A DNA stretch of 64,000 bases, from assembly GCF_900215375.1 (NCBI RefSeq), contig NZ_OBEF01000020.1, positions 22,043 through 86,042 of the forward strand, written 5' to 3'. The DNA is from Enterobacter sp. CC120223-11 (GTDB lineage: Bacteria; Pseudomonadota; Gammaproteobacteria; Enterobacterales; Enterobacteriaceae). Positions 51,175 through 60,565 of the stretch are shown here, one piece after another. Each line of letters opens with the position of its first letter. The stretch's first letter is position 1. The position numbers were made by a program, and so were the translations under genes. A model generated the notes under the pieces. It was not told where the DNA came from. It saw only the letters and a program-made list of their open reading frames with translations, and did no database searches.

Positions 51175-52650
51175 TTAACCCGCTACGGCAATACGCTTCA
51201 TGTCAGTCATGTAGCCACGCAGTTTTTTACCCACTTTCTCGATCTCATGGCTGCGAATCGCTTCGTTCACGTCGCGCAGCTGAGCGTTGTCTACCGCACC
51301 TTCCGCAATCGCTTTACCCAGATCGCCGGTTTGCAGGGTCGTCATGAACTCTTTCAGCAGCGGTACGCAGGCGTAAGAGAACAGGTAGTTACCGTACTCA
51401 GCGGTATCAGAGATAACCACGTTCATTTCGTACAGGCGCTTACGGGCGATGGTGTTCGCAATCAGCGGCAGCTCGTGCAGGGATTCGTAATAAGCAGACT
51501 CTTCGATGATGCCGGAATCGACCATGGTTTCGAACGCCAGCTCAACGCCTGCTTTCACCATCGCGATCATCAGTACGCCTTTATCGAAGTACTCCTGCTC
51601 ACCGATCTTGCCGTCAAACTGCGCGGCGTTTTCAAATGCGGTCTGCCCGGTTTCTTCACGCCAGCCCAGCAGTTTCTTATCGTCGTTAGCCCAGTCGGCC
51701 ATCATACCGGAGGAGAACTCACCGGAGATGATGTCATCCATGTGTTTCTGGAACAGCGGGGCCATGATCTCTTTCAGCTGCTCGGACAGCGCATAAGCAC
51801 GCACTTTCGCCGGGTTGGACAGGCGATCCATCATCAGCGTGATACCGCCCTGCTTCAGCGCTTCGGTGATGGTTTCCCAGCCGAACTGAATCAGTTTTTC
51901 AGCATAAGACGGGTCAGTGCCTTCCTGCACCAGCTTGTCGAAGCAGAGCAGAGAACCGGCCTGCAGCATACCGCACAGAATGGTTTGCTCGCCCATCAGG
52001 TCAGATTTCACTTCTGCAACGAAGGAGGATTCCAGCACGCCCGCACGATGACCGCCGGTGGCCGCGGCCCAGGCTTTAGCAATCGCCATGCCTTCGCCTT
52101 TCGGATCGTTTTCCGGGTGAACGGCGATCAGGGTTGGAACACCAAAGCCACGTTTGTATTCTTCACGCACTTCCGTACCCGGGCACTTCGGCGCCACCAT
52201 CACTACGGTGATGTCTTTACGGATCTGCTCGCCAACTTCCACAATGTTGAAACCGTGGGAGTAACCCAGCGCAGCACCATCTTTCATCAATGGCTGAACG
52301 GAACGCACTACGTCAGAGTGCTGCTTGTCCGGCGTCAGGTTAACAACCAGATCCGCCTGTGGGATCAGCTCTTCGTAAGTGCCAACCTTGAAACCGTTTT
52401 CGGTAGCTTTACGCCAGGAAGCACGCTTTTCAGCAATCGCTTCGTTACGCAGTGCGTAAGCGATGTCCAGACCGGAGTCACGCATGTTCAGGCCCTGGTT
52501 CAAACCCTGAGCGCCACAGCCGACGATGACCACTTTTTTACCCTGAAGGTAGCTCGCGCCATCGGCGAATTCGTCGCGGCCCATGAAGCGGCATTTGCCC
52601 AGCTGTGCCAGCTGCTGGCGCAGGTTCAGTGTATTAAAGTAGTTAGCCAT
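51175..52650 (-). CDS. ilvC: Ketol-acid reductoisomerase IlvC
   Basis: IlvC converts acetolactate and acetohydroxybutyrate to dihydroxy acids with NADPH and Mg2+, in isoleucine and valine synthesis. The 491 residues mark it as a class II (long) enzyme with a duplicated C-terminal knotted domain. The Rossmann motif [13 protein letters not shown] and the NADPH-specific [15 protein letters not shown] lie in the first 100 residues. It is divergent from ilvY, which activates it, over a 152-bp operator region. Confidence 0.98.
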   Translation of the reverse strand: MANYFNTLNLRQQLAQLGKCRFMGRDEFADGASYLQGKKVVIVGCGAQGLNQGLNMRDSGLDIAYALRNEAIAEKRASWRKATENGFKVGTYEELIPQADLVVNLTPDKQHSDVVRSVQPLMKDGAALGYSHGFNIVEVGEQIRKDITVVMVAPKCPGTEVREEYKRGFGVPTLIAVHPENDPKGEGMAIAKAWAAATGGHRAGVLESSFVAEVKSDLMGEQTILCGMLQAGSLLCFDKLVQEGTDPSYAEKLIQFGWETITEALKQGGITLMMDRLSNPAKVRAYALSEQLKEIMAPLFQKHMDDIISGEFSSGMMADWANDDKKLLGWREETGQTAFENAAQFDGKIGEQEYFDKGVLMIAMVKAGVELAFETMVDSGIIEESAYYESLHELPLIANTIARKRLYEMNVVISDTAEYGNYLFSYACVPLLKEFMTTLQTGDLGKAIAEGAVDNAQLRDVNEAIRSHEIEKVGKKLRGYMTDMKRIAVAG

Positions 52651-52764
52651 GGTGGTGTACTCCGTGATGTTGTGCGTCTTATTGTTCGGTTCGCGTTTTG
52701 CGAGAATGAACCCACATTACAACAGGAAATTTATTGCTGAAATTGATATATTCACAACGTCACA

Positions 52765-52779
52765 TTGCAAAAAATGCAA
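52765..52779. promoter_or_regulatory. IlvY operator in the ilvY-ilvC intergenic region
   Basis: TTGCAAAAAATGCAA is a perfect inverted repeat (TTGCA-N5-TGCAA) and has the T-N11-A form of LysR-type sites. It sits between the divergent ilvY and ilvC starts, 23 bp before the ilvY start, where the E. coli IlvY operators lie. Confidence 0.75.
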
Positions 52780-52802
52780 CGTAAAAATAGGGTGACCCGC
52801 TT

Positions 52803-53693
52803 ATGGATTTACGCGATCTGAAAACGTTCCTGCATCTGGCCGAAAGCCGCCACTTTGGCCGCAGTGCGCGGGCGATGCACGTCAGCCCTTCCACGCTTTC
52901 CCGGCAAATTCAGCGGCTGGAAGACGATCTCGGTCAGCCGCTGTTTGTTCGCGATAACCGCACGGTCACGCTTACCGAAGCCGGCGATGAGCTGAGAGTT
53001 TTCGCCCAACAGACGCTGTTGCAGTATCAGCAACTGCGCCACACGCTGGACCAGCAAGGTCCGTCGCTCTCAGGCGAACTTCATATTTTCTGCTCAGTGA
53101 CCGCCGCCTACAGCCATCTGCCGCCAATTCTGGATCGATTCCGCGCGGAGCATCCGTCAGTCGAAATTAAACTCACCACCGGCGATGCCGCCGACGCGAT
53201 GGACAAAGTCGTCACCGGCGAAGCCGATCTGGCGATTGCGGGCAAACCTGAAACGCTGCCGGGTGCGGTCGCCTTTTCCATGCTGGAGAACCTGGCGGTC
53301 GTCCTCATCGCCCCGGCCCTGCCTTGCCCTGTGCGCACTCAGGTGTCACAGGAAAAACCTGACTGGTCTACAGTGCCGTTTATCATGGCCGACCAGGGCC
53401 CGGTCCGCCGCCGTATTGAGCTGTGGTTCCGCCGCCATAAAATCAGTAATCCATCGATTTACGCCACGGTTGGCGGGCATGAAGCGATGGTTTCAATGGT
53501 GGCGTTGGGCTGTGGCGTGGCGCTCATTCCGGAAATTGTGCTGGAGAACAGCCCGGAACCGGTGCGCAACCGCGTGATGATTCTCGAACGCAGTGATGAG
53601 AAAACGCCGTTCGAGCTTGGCGTTTGCGGACAAAAAAAGCGGCTACATGAGCCGCTGATTGATGCTTTCTGGTCGATTCTGCCGAATCACTAG
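52803..53693 (+). CDS. ilvY: LysR-type activator IlvY
   Basis: IlvY activates ilvC in response to the IlvC substrates acetolactate and acetohydroxybutyrate and represses its own gene. The 296 residues include the HTH (ESRHFGRSARAMHVSPSTLS) in the first 60 and the effector-binding domain with HIFCSVTAAYSHLPPIL. It is divergent from ilvC, and its last codon overlaps the convergent ilvA stop by 4 nt. Confidence 0.96.
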   Translation: MDLRDLKTFLHLAESRHFGRSARAMHVSPSTLSRQIQRLEDDLGQPLFVRDNRTVTLTEAGDELRVFAQQTLLQYQQLRHTLDQQGPSLSGELHIFCSVTAAYSHLPPILDRFRAEHPSVEIKLTTGDAADAMDKVVTGEADLAIAGKPETLPGAVAFSMLENLAVVLIAPALPCPVRTQVSQEKPDWSTVPFIMADQGPVRRRIELWFRRHKISNPSIYATVGGHEAMVSMVALGCGVALIPEIVLENSPEPVRNRVMILERSDEKTPFELGVCGQKKRLHEPLIDAFWSILPNH

Positions 53694-55234
53694 CCCGCGA
53701 GGAAGAACCTGAACGCCGGGTTATTGGTTTCGTCGTGGCAGTCGTAGCCCAACTCGTTGAGGCGGGTTTCGAAATCGGGCTCATGCTCGCCCAACTCAAA
53801 CGCCGCCAGCACGCGGCCATAATCGGTGCCGTGGCTGCGATAGTGGAACAGGGAAATATTCCAGTGTGTGCCGAGCGTGTAGAGGAACTTCAGCAGCGCT
53901 CCTGGCGATTCCGGAAACTCGAAGCTGTAAAGACGTTCCTGCAACGGCTTTGATGGACGCCCGCCAACCATGTAGCGAACGTGCAGCTTCGCCATTTCAT
54001 CGTCTGACAAATCCACCACGCTGTAGCCGCCATCGCGCAGCAGGCTGAGGATCTCTTTGCGCTCCTCCAGCCCACGGCTTAACCGCACGCCCACGAAAAT
54101 GCAGGCGTCTTTGGCATCGGCAAAGCGGTAGTTAAACTCCGTCACCGAGCGCCCGCCAAGCAGCTGGCAGAATTTCAGGAAGCTGCCTTTCTCTTCCGGG
54201 ATCGTCACCGCCAGCAGGGCTTCACGCTGCTCGCCAAGCTCACAACGTTCTGACACATAGCGCAAACCGTGGAAGTTGACGTTCGCGCCCGAAAGCACGT
54301 GCGCCAGGCGTTCACCGCGAATGTTGTGCTGTGCGATATACTTTTTCATTCCCGCCAGCGCCAGCGCGCCTGAAGGCTCTGCCACCGCACGCACGTCTTC
54401 GAACAAATCCTTCATCGCCGCACAGATGGCGTCGCTATCCACGGTGATGATGTCGTCGAGGTATTCCTGACAGAGGCGGAACGTTTCGTCGCCGATGCGC
54501 TTCACCGCCACACCTTCAGCAAACAGCCCGACGCGGGGCAAATCCACCGGATGGCCTGCGTCCAGCGCCGCTTTCAGGCAGGCTGAATCTTCGGCTTCCA
54601 CCGCGATGACTTTGATCTGCGGCATCAGCTGCTTGATCAATACCGCCACGCCCGCCGCCAGACCACCGCCGCCAACCGGCACGAACACGCGATCGAGATG
54701 CGCATCCTGTTGCAGCAGCTCAAGCGCCAGCGTGCCCTGGCCGGCAATCACCATCGGGTGATCGAACGGTGGCACCCAGGTAAAGCCCTGCTGCTGCGCC
54801 AGTTCGATGGCTTTGGCTTTCGCCTCATCGAAGTTTGCGCCGTGCAGTAAAACTTCACCGCCGAAGCCGCGAACGGCATCGACTTTGATATCAGCCGTCG
54901 CTACCGGCATCACAATCAGCGCTTTGATGCCAAGGCGTGCGGAAGAAAACGCAACGCCCTGAGCATGGTTGCCCGCCGACGCAGTAATCACCCCACGCGA
55001 TTTCTGCTCTTCGGTCAGGCCCGCCATCATCGCGTACGCCCCGCGCAGCTTGAAGCTGTGCACCGGCTGGCGGTCTTCGCGTTTCACCAGCACCACGTTG
55101 TCGAGGCGCGATGAAATTTTTTCCATTTTCTGAAGCGGTGTGACCTGCACGGCTTCATAGACCGGCGCGCGCAGCACCGCTCTGAGATATTCCGCCCCCT
55201 CAGGGGCGGCGGATAGCGGCTGGGATTCGGCCAT
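53690..55234 (-). CDS. ilvA: Biosynthetic threonine deaminase IlvA
   Basis: IlvA makes 2-oxobutanoate from threonine, the first committed step to isoleucine, and is inhibited by isoleucine and stimulated by valine. The 514 residues show the PLP lysine in HSFKLRGAY near residue 62, the glycine-rich PVGGGGLAAG loop, and two C-terminal ACT-like regulatory domains (from about 325). It ends the ilvGMEDA operon, 2 nt after ilvD. Confidence 0.98.
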   Translation of the reverse strand: MAESQPLSAAPEGAEYLRAVLRAPVYEAVQVTPLQKMEKISSRLDNVVLVKREDRQPVHSFKLRGAYAMMAGLTEEQKSRGVITASAGNHAQGVAFSSARLGIKALIVMPVATADIKVDAVRGFGGEVLLHGANFDEAKAKAIELAQQQGFTWVPPFDHPMVIAGQGTLALELLQQDAHLDRVFVPVGGGGLAAGVAVLIKQLMPQIKVIAVEAEDSACLKAALDAGHPVDLPRVGLFAEGVAVKRIGDETFRLCQEYLDDIITVDSDAICAAMKDLFEDVRAVAEPSGALALAGMKKYIAQHNIRGERLAHVLSGANVNFHGLRYVSERCELGEQREALLAVTIPEEKGSFLKFCQLLGGRSVTEFNYRFADAKDACIFVGVRLSRGLEERKEILSLLRDGGYSVVDLSDDEMAKLHVRYMVGGRPSKPLQERLYSFEFPESPGALLKFLYTLGTHWNISLFHYRSHGTDYGRVLAAFELGEHEPDFETRLNELGYDCHDETNNPAFRFFLAG

Positions 55235-55236
55235 GA

Positions 55237-57087
55237 TTAGCCCCCGAGTTTGGATTTATCGCGCACAGCGCCTTTGTCCGCACTTGTGGCCAGGCTTGCA
55301 TAGGCACGCAGGGCGAACGATACCTGACGTTCACGATCGCGTGGAGTCCAGGCTTGTTCACCCCGAGCTTCCTGCGCTTCACGGCGCGCGGCAATCTCCT
55401 GGTCGCTCAGCTTCAGCTGAATGCCGCGATTCGGAATGTCGATTTCAATCAGGTCGCCATCTTCGATAATGGCAATGTTGCCACCGCTCGCCGCTTCCGG
55501 AGAAACGTGACCGATAGACAGACCGGAGGTGCCGCCGGAGAAGCGCCCGTCAGTCACCAGCGCACAGGCTTTGCCGAGGCCCATAGACTTCAGGAACGTG
55601 GTCGGGTAGAGCATTTCCTGCATGCCCGGCCCACCTTTCGGCCCTTCGTAACGGATAACAACGACGTCGCCCGCCACAACTTTCCCGCCGAGGATCGCTT
55701 CTACCGCATCGTCCTGGCTTTCGTAGACTTTCGCCGGGCCGGTGAATTTCAGGATGCTGTCGTCCACGCCTGCGGTTTTCACGATACAGCCGTTTTCCGC
55801 GAAGTTGCCGTACAGCACTGCCAGGCCACCGTCCTGGCTGTACGCATTTTCCAGCGAACGAATACAGCCTTCGGCGCGATCGTCATCCAGCGTGTCCCAA
55901 CGGCAGTTCTGCGAGAAGGCCTGGGTGGTGCGAATGCCTGCCGGGCCTGCGCGGAACATGGTTTTCACCGCATCGTCTTTGGTCAGCATCACATCGTATT
56001 GATCGAGCGTCTGCGGCAGAGAAAGCCCAAGCACGTTTTTCACTTCACGGTTCAGCAGGCCGGCACGGTCCAGCTCACCGAGGATACCGAGCACGCCGCC
56101 CGCACGGTGAACGTCTTCCATGTGATATTTCTGGGTGCTTGGCGCCACTTTGCACAGCTGCGGCACTTTGCGGGAGAGCTTGTCGATATCACTCATGGTG
56201 AAGTCGATTTCCGCTTCCTGCGCTGCCGCCAGCAGGTGCAGAACGGTGTTGGTGGAGCCGCCCATGGCGATATCGAGCGTCATGGCGTTTTCGAATGCCG
56301 CTTTGCTGGCAATGTTACGCGGCAGCGCGCTGGCATCGTCCTGCTCGTAATAGCGTTTGGTCAGCTCGACGATACGCTTGCCGGCGTTGAGGAACAGCTC
56401 TTTACGGTCGGCGTGGGTCGCCAGCAGCGATCCGTTGCCCGGCTGAGACAGACCCAGCGCTTCGGTCAGGCAGTTCATCGAGTTGGCGGTGAACATCCCG
56501 GAACAGGAGCCGCAGGTCGGGCACGCGGAGCGTTCGATTTGATCGCTCTGTTCGTCGGAGACTTTCGGGTCTGCGCCCTGAATCATGGCATCAACCAGAT
56601 CCAGCTTGATGATTTGATCGGAAAGTTTGGTTTTCCCGGCTTCCATCGGACCGCCGGAAACAAAGATCACCGGAATGTTGAGGCGCAGGGAGGCCATTAA
56701 CATGCCCGGGGTGATTTTGTCGCAGTTGGAAATACAGACCATCGCATCGGCGCAGTGGGCATTGACCATGTACTCCACGGAGTCGGCGATGAGCTCGCGC
56801 GACGGCAGGGAATACAGCATGCCGCCGTGGCCCATGGCGATGCCGTCGTCCACGGCGATGGTGTTGAACTCTTTCGCGACGCCGCCGGAGGCTTCGATTT
56901 GCTCTGCAACCAGTTTACCGAGGTCGCGCAGGTGAACGTGTCCCGGCACGAACTGGGTAAACGAGTTTACGACGGCAATGATCGGCTTGCCGAAATCGGC
57001 GTCGGTCATTCCGGTGGCGCGCCACAGCGCGCGGGCACCCGCCATATTACGGCCGTGGGTGGTGGTGGCGGAACGGTACTTAGGCAT
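55237..57087 (-). CDS. ilvD: Dihydroxy-acid dehydratase IlvD
   Basis: IlvD dehydrates dihydroxy acids to 2-keto acids using a [4Fe-4S] (or [2Fe-2S]) cluster. The start [18 protein letters not shown] at 57087 gives 616 residues. Cluster cysteines lie in [11 protein letters not shown] and [19 protein letters not shown]. The frame extends 8 codons further upstream, but the family start is MPKYRS. It lies 60 nt after ilvE and 2 nt before ilvA. Confidence 0.98.
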   Translation of the reverse strand: MPKYRSATTTHGRNMAGARALWRATGMTDADFGKPIIAVVNSFTQFVPGHVHLRDLGKLVAEQIEASGGVAKEFNTIAVDDGIAMGHGGMLYSLPSRELIADSVEYMVNAHCADAMVCISNCDKITPGMLMASLRLNIPVIFVSGGPMEAGKTKLSDQIIKLDLVDAMIQGADPKVSDEQSDQIERSACPTCGSCSGMFTANSMNCLTEALGLSQPGNGSLLATHADRKELFLNAGKRIVELTKRYYEQDDASALPRNIASKAAFENAMTLDIAMGGSTNTVLHLLAAAQEAEIDFTMSDIDKLSRKVPQLCKVAPSTQKYHMEDVHRAGGVLGILGELDRAGLLNREVKNVLGLSLPQTLDQYDVMLTKDDAVKTMFRAGPAGIRTTQAFSQNCRWDTLDDDRAEGCIRSLENAYSQDGGLAVLYGNFAENGCIVKTAGVDDSILKFTGPAKVYESQDDAVEAILGGKVVAGDVVVIRYEGPKGGPGMQEMLYPTTFLKSMGLGKACALVTDGRFSGGTSGLSIGHVSPEAASGGNIAIIEDGDLIEIDIPNRGIQLKLSDQEIAARREAQEARGEQAWTPRDRERQVSFALRAYASLATSADKGAVRDKSKLGG

Positions 57088-57147
57088 GCTCTGTTTACTC
57101 CCGTCTGACAATTTAGCGGGACGGTGCGTGCCGTCCCGAATTTATAC

Positions 57148-58077
57148 TTATGGATTAACCTGGTCCAGCCAGCCGTATTTATCTTCGGTTTCGCCGGTGA
57201 AGAGGCCGAAGAAGGCTTGCTGAATGCGTTTGGTGACCGGGCCGCAGCGGCCTTCGCCTACCTGGATACCGTCGACGCTGCGCACCGGGGTGATTTCTGC
57301 CGCGGTACCGGACATAAACACTTCATCCGCCAGGTACAGCGATTCGCGGGACAGCACCTGCTCACGGACTTCAATATTCAGGTCTTTCGCCAGTTTGATG
57401 ATGGCGTCACGGGTGATGCCCGGCAGTGCAGAAGAAGTAAACGGAGGCGTGAACAGAATGCCGTCTTTCACTTCGAACAGGTTTTCGCCTGCGCCTTCGG
57501 AGATATAGCCGTTCACATCCAGCGCGATCCCTTCCTGGTAACCATGACGGCGCGCTTCGCTGCCGACCAGCAGAGAGGAAAGGTAGTTCCCGCCTGCTTT
57601 CGCCGCAGTTGGGATAGTGTTTGGTGCCACGCGATTCCAGGAAGAAACCATTGCGTCGATGCCCTGATCCAGCGCTTCAGCGCCGAGGTATGCGCCCCAA
57701 GGGAAAGCGGCAATGATCACGTCTGTGGTGTAACCGGCTGGCGGGTTCACGCCCATGCCCACATCTCCCACGAACACCAGCGGGCGAATATACGCGCTGG
57801 TGAGGCTGTTTTTGCGGATCACTTCACGGCAGGCTTCCATCAGTTCATCGACGCTCTGAGAAACCGGGAAGCGGTAGATTTTGGCTGAATCATGCAGACG
57901 CTGCATGTGTTCACGATGACGGAACACCACCGGGCCTTTGTGAGAGTCGTAGCAACGGATGCCTTCGAACACCGACGTTCCATAGTGCAGCGCGTGGGAC
58001 ATCACGTGTACCTTCGCCTCGCCCCATGGAGTCATCTCACCGTTAAACCAGATGTAATCAGCTTTTTTCGTGGTCAT
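57148..58077 (-). CDS. ilvE: Branched-chain amino acid aminotransferase IlvE
   Basis: IlvE performs the last transamination for isoleucine, leucine and valine. It is a fold-type IV PLP enzyme. The 309 residues show the PLP lysine in AAKAGGNYLSSLL near 160 and the phosphate-binding YISEGAGENLFEV. It follows ilvM by 17 nt and precedes ilvD in the ilvLXGMEDA operon. Confidence 0.98.
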   Translation of the reverse strand: MTTKKADYIWFNGEMTPWGEAKVHVMSHALHYGTSVFEGIRCYDSHKGPVVFRHREHMQRLHDSAKIYRFPVSQSVDELMEACREVIRKNSLTSAYIRPLVFVGDVGMGVNPPAGYTTDVIIAAFPWGAYLGAEALDQGIDAMVSSWNRVAPNTIPTAAKAGGNYLSSLLVGSEARRHGYQEGIALDVNGYISEGAGENLFEVKDGILFTPPFTSSALPGITRDAIIKLAKDLNIEVREQVLSRESLYLADEVFMSGTAAEITPVRSVDGIQVGEGRCGPVTKRIQQAFFGLFTGETEDKYGWLDQVNP

Positions 58078-58094
58078 TGTTCTTCCTTTTGCGC

Positions 58095-58358
58095 TCAGGC
58101 GCGGATTTGTTGTGATGATGTTGTTCGTTGCTGGATCTCGACGCGAGCGACGTCCACCAGTTTGCTTAACTGGCTAAACAGTAATTCGACTGGGCGAAGG
58201 CTGGCAACGGTCAATTCGATATTTATGTTCTGTGCATCGGTGGCGGTTTCCATATTCATGGCACAAATCTGGAAGCCGCGGTGACGGACAACGCGCAAAA
58301 CGCGCTCTAAGGTTTCGGGGTTGAAGCGAGCCTGAACGGCAACCTGATGATGCATCAT
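58095..58358 (-). CDS. ilvM: Acetolactate synthase II small subunit IlvM
   Basis: IlvM is the small ACT-domain regulatory subunit of AHAS II and is needed for full activity of IlvG. The 87 residues begin [20 protein letters not shown], and the ACT fold covers about residues 4-75. It overlaps ilvG by 4 nt, giving coupled translation and a balanced stoichiometry. AHAS II is known to be insensitive to valine. Confidence 0.97.
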   Translation of the reverse strand: MMHHQVAVQARFNPETLERVLRVVRHRGFQICAMNMETATDAQNINIELTVASLRPVELLFSQLSKLVDVARVEIQQRTTSSQQIRA

Positions 58359-60001
58359 GATAATTTCTCCAGCATTTCTGCATTACTGGCACCCGGCGGT
58401 ACCAGCGGCCAGACGTTTTCGAGTTCGTCAATTGAGACATGAAGCAGGTAAGGCCCTTTGCTGTTCAGCATCGCGTCGAGTGCCGCTTCAACCTGATCTT
58501 TACGGGTGATGTGCTGGCCAGGAATGCCAAAGGCGCTGGCGAGCGTAAGGAAATCGGGGTTATCGGTGAGCGTTGTTTCGCTGTAGCGCTCCTGGAAGAA
58601 AAGCTGCTGCCACTGGCGAACCATGCCTAAGCGCTGGTTATCGAGCAAAACGATTTTCAGCGGCAGCTGTTTGCGTTTGACGGTGCCGAGCTCCTGCACG
58701 TTCATCATGAAAGAGCCGTCACCGGAGATACAGATAACCGTATCCTCCGGACGTGCTACTTGCGCACCTACCGCAGCAGGCAAACCGAAGCCCATCGTGC
58801 CAAGTCCGCTGGAGGTGATGAAGTTTTCAGGGCGGGTGTAGGTCATGTGCTGTGCCGACCACATCTGATGCTGACCCACGTCAGTCGTAACCACGCTGTT
58901 GGCTGGCTTACGATCGGAGAGCTGTTTGAGCAACAGCGGGGCGTAAATAGCCTCACCAGGGTGATCGTAGCGCCAGGCGTGCTCAGCCCGCAGCTCGGCG
59001 GTATGTTTGCGCCATGCGTCGATACTCAGCGGCTGCTGCAAGGCAGGCAGCAATGCGTTCAAATCCCCCTGCAAGCCCACATGCGCCTGGCGCAGTTTGT
59101 TCAGCTCCGCAGGATCGATATCCATATGAATAACTTTGGCATTCGGCGCGAACGTATTCAGCTTGCCCGTGACGCGGTCGTCAAAGCGCGCCCCAACGGC
59201 AATTAGCAAATCACACTGCTGCACCGCGAGGTTTGCCGCTTTGGTACCGTGCATGCCCAGCATCGCCAGATAGTACGGATAATCGGCCTCTACGGCCCCC
59301 AAGCCTTTCAGCGTACAGGTGACAGGCATCTGTGTGGCTGCAATAAATTCGCGCAGTGCAGGCACCGCGTTTGCCATGCCAACACCACCGCCCACATAGA
59401 GCATCGGCTGGCTGGCCTGTGCAACCATCTGACGCGCCAGCGCGACGTCTTCATGCGGGAACTCGCTTTCGTCTGCAACGGTGGAGAAATGCGGTTCGAG
59501 GTCCGCGCAAGCCACCTGAATATCTTTCGGGATATCAACCAGAACAGGGCCAGGACGGCCTGAGTTTGCCACCTCGAAAGCTTCAGCCATTATGCGCGGC
59601 AGCTCTTCCAGCGACTGCACCAGAAAACTGTGCTTGGTGCAGGCAAGTGATAAACCGAGAACGTCGACTTCCTGAAACGCATCAGTACCAATGAATGGCG
59701 AGGCGACCTGGCCGGTGACAGCAACGACCGGGACAGAGTCCAGCAACGCATCAGCAAGACCGGTGATGAGGTTGGTAGCGCCTGGGCCAGAAGTCGCCAT
59801 GCACACACCCGTTTTACCCGTAGCACGAGCGTAGCCAATGGCCGCCATGGCAGCACCCTGTTCGTGTCGACACAGCAGATGTTCCACGCCGCCGTCATAC
59901 AACGCATCGTAGATCGGCATAATCGCGCCGCCTGGATAGCCGAAAACGGTTTCGACTCCCTGCGCTCGCAACGCATGTACCACCCACTGAGCCCCATTCA
60001 T
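58355..60001 (-). CDS. ilvG: Acetolactate synthase II large subunit IlvG, full length
   Basis: IlvG condenses pyruvate with pyruvate or 2-oxobutanoate to give acetolactate or acetohydroxybutyrate. The 548 residues form one uninterrupted frame. E. coli K-12 carries a frameshift here, so this strain should have a working, valine-resistant AHAS II. The ThDP activating glutamate is in [11 protein letters not shown], the FAD-binding domain is central, and the ThDP/Mg motif is [15 protein letters not shown] to LLDN. It is the first structural gene after ilvX and overlaps ilvM by 4 nt. Confidence 0.98.
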   Translation of the reverse strand: MNGAQWVVHALRAQGVETVFGYPGGAIMPIYDALYDGGVEHLLCRHEQGAAMAAIGYARATGKTGVCMATSGPGATNLITGLADALLDSVPVVAVTGQVASPFIGTDAFQEVDVLGLSLACTKHSFLVQSLEELPRIMAEAFEVANSGRPGPVLVDIPKDIQVACADLEPHFSTVADESEFPHEDVALARQMVAQASQPMLYVGGGVGMANAVPALREFIAATQMPVTCTLKGLGAVEADYPYYLAMLGMHGTKAANLAVQQCDLLIAVGARFDDRVTGKLNTFAPNAKVIHMDIDPAELNKLRQAHVGLQGDLNALLPALQQPLSIDAWRKHTAELRAEHAWRYDHPGEAIYAPLLLKQLSDRKPANSVVTTDVGQHQMWSAQHMTYTRPENFITSSGLGTMGFGLPAAVGAQVARPEDTVICISGDGSFMMNVQELGTVKRKQLPLKIVLLDNQRLGMVRQWQQLFFQERYSETTLTDNPDFLTLASAFGIPGQHITRKDQVEAALDAMLNSKGPYLLHVSIDELENVWPLVPPGASNAEMLEKLS

Positions 60002-60003
60002 AG

Positions 60004-60054
60004 TTACTTCCCCGTTGCAGTTTGCGAGAAACAGAATTTTATGCTGGTTATCAT
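60004..60054 (-). CDS. ilvX: Small protein IlvX
   Basis: This 16-codon ORF ([16 protein letters not shown]) lies 2 nt before the ilvG start. It resembles E. coli IlvX (16 residues with the same KFCFS core), a small protein of unknown function between ilvL and ilvG. An AGAGG ribosome-binding site lies 6-7 nt upstream. Translation to its stop would place ribosomes at the ilvG start, so it may mainly couple translation. Confidence 0.8.
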   Translation of the reverse strand: MITSIKFCFSQTATGK

Positions 60055-60084
60055 CTTCTGCCTCTCATTGGTTTTATTCGGCCA

Positions 60085-60118
60085 TAAAAAAACCCCCGGA
60101 CCTTTCGGTGCGGGGGTC
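60085..60118 (-). terminator. ilv operon attenuator terminator
   Basis: On the minus strand a GC-rich stem (CCCCCGCACC pairing with GGTCCGGGGG, loop GAAA) is followed by TTTTTTT. It lies between ilvL and ilvX and is the classic attenuator terminator, used when branched-chain aminoacyl-tRNAs are plentiful. Confidence 0.9.
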
Positions 60119-60140
60119 TTAGTTCGTTAAGGCTTGATTA

Positions 60141-60239
60141 CTAAGCCTTTCCTCGTCCAAGTGCAGCCCCGCACGGTGGGATAATAATCACCACCACGCT
60201 AATCACGACCAGGCTAATCACTCGTAGAAGGGCTGTCAT
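60141..60239 (-). CDS. ilvL: ilv operon leader peptide IlvL
   Basis: The 32-codon leader peptide starts MTALLRVISLVVISVVV and then runs through three Ile to PPCGAALGRGKA, as in E. coli. Fifteen of 32 residues are Leu, Val or Ile, so ribosome stalling at these codons when charged tRNA is scarce prevents the attenuator terminator. It lies directly before the attenuator and is the first translated unit of the operon. Confidence 0.95.
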   Translation of the reverse strand: MTALLRVISLVVISVVVIIIPPCGAALGRGKA

Positions 60240-60565
60240 TTTCTGTACTTTAGCTTCATGTTTCGAAGGAATACCTAAAGAGTTATCACAGGCAGGGCTG
60301 AAAAAGCAATGATTTTTTATATTGAGATTTTCGATCGGGCTAACGATATTGGCAAAAAGTATTGTTTTTTATAAGAAACTCCGATGATGAAAATTCTTCA
60401 CGGCTTTGATGCACAAGGAGCCTATGAATATTTCTCGATCGCGCTCCAGTTTGCGTGCAACAGGAATGAAAAAACGAAAAAACACAGGAAACGCGCTCGT
60501 AAAATCCACATTATTTATTTGCTGGTGTGGCACGCAACGGCATACTGAACCTTCACGGAGGCATT
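60240..60565. promoter_or_regulatory. Divergent ilvL-yifB promoter region
   Basis: These 326 bp separate ilvL and yifB. The part next to ilvL (60300-60380) is AT-rich, as expected of the ilvG promoter with its IHF-dependent upstream activation in E. coli. The yifB side carries an ATG with a good AAGGAG at 60424 (see findings). No conserved gene is seen here. Confidence 0.6.
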
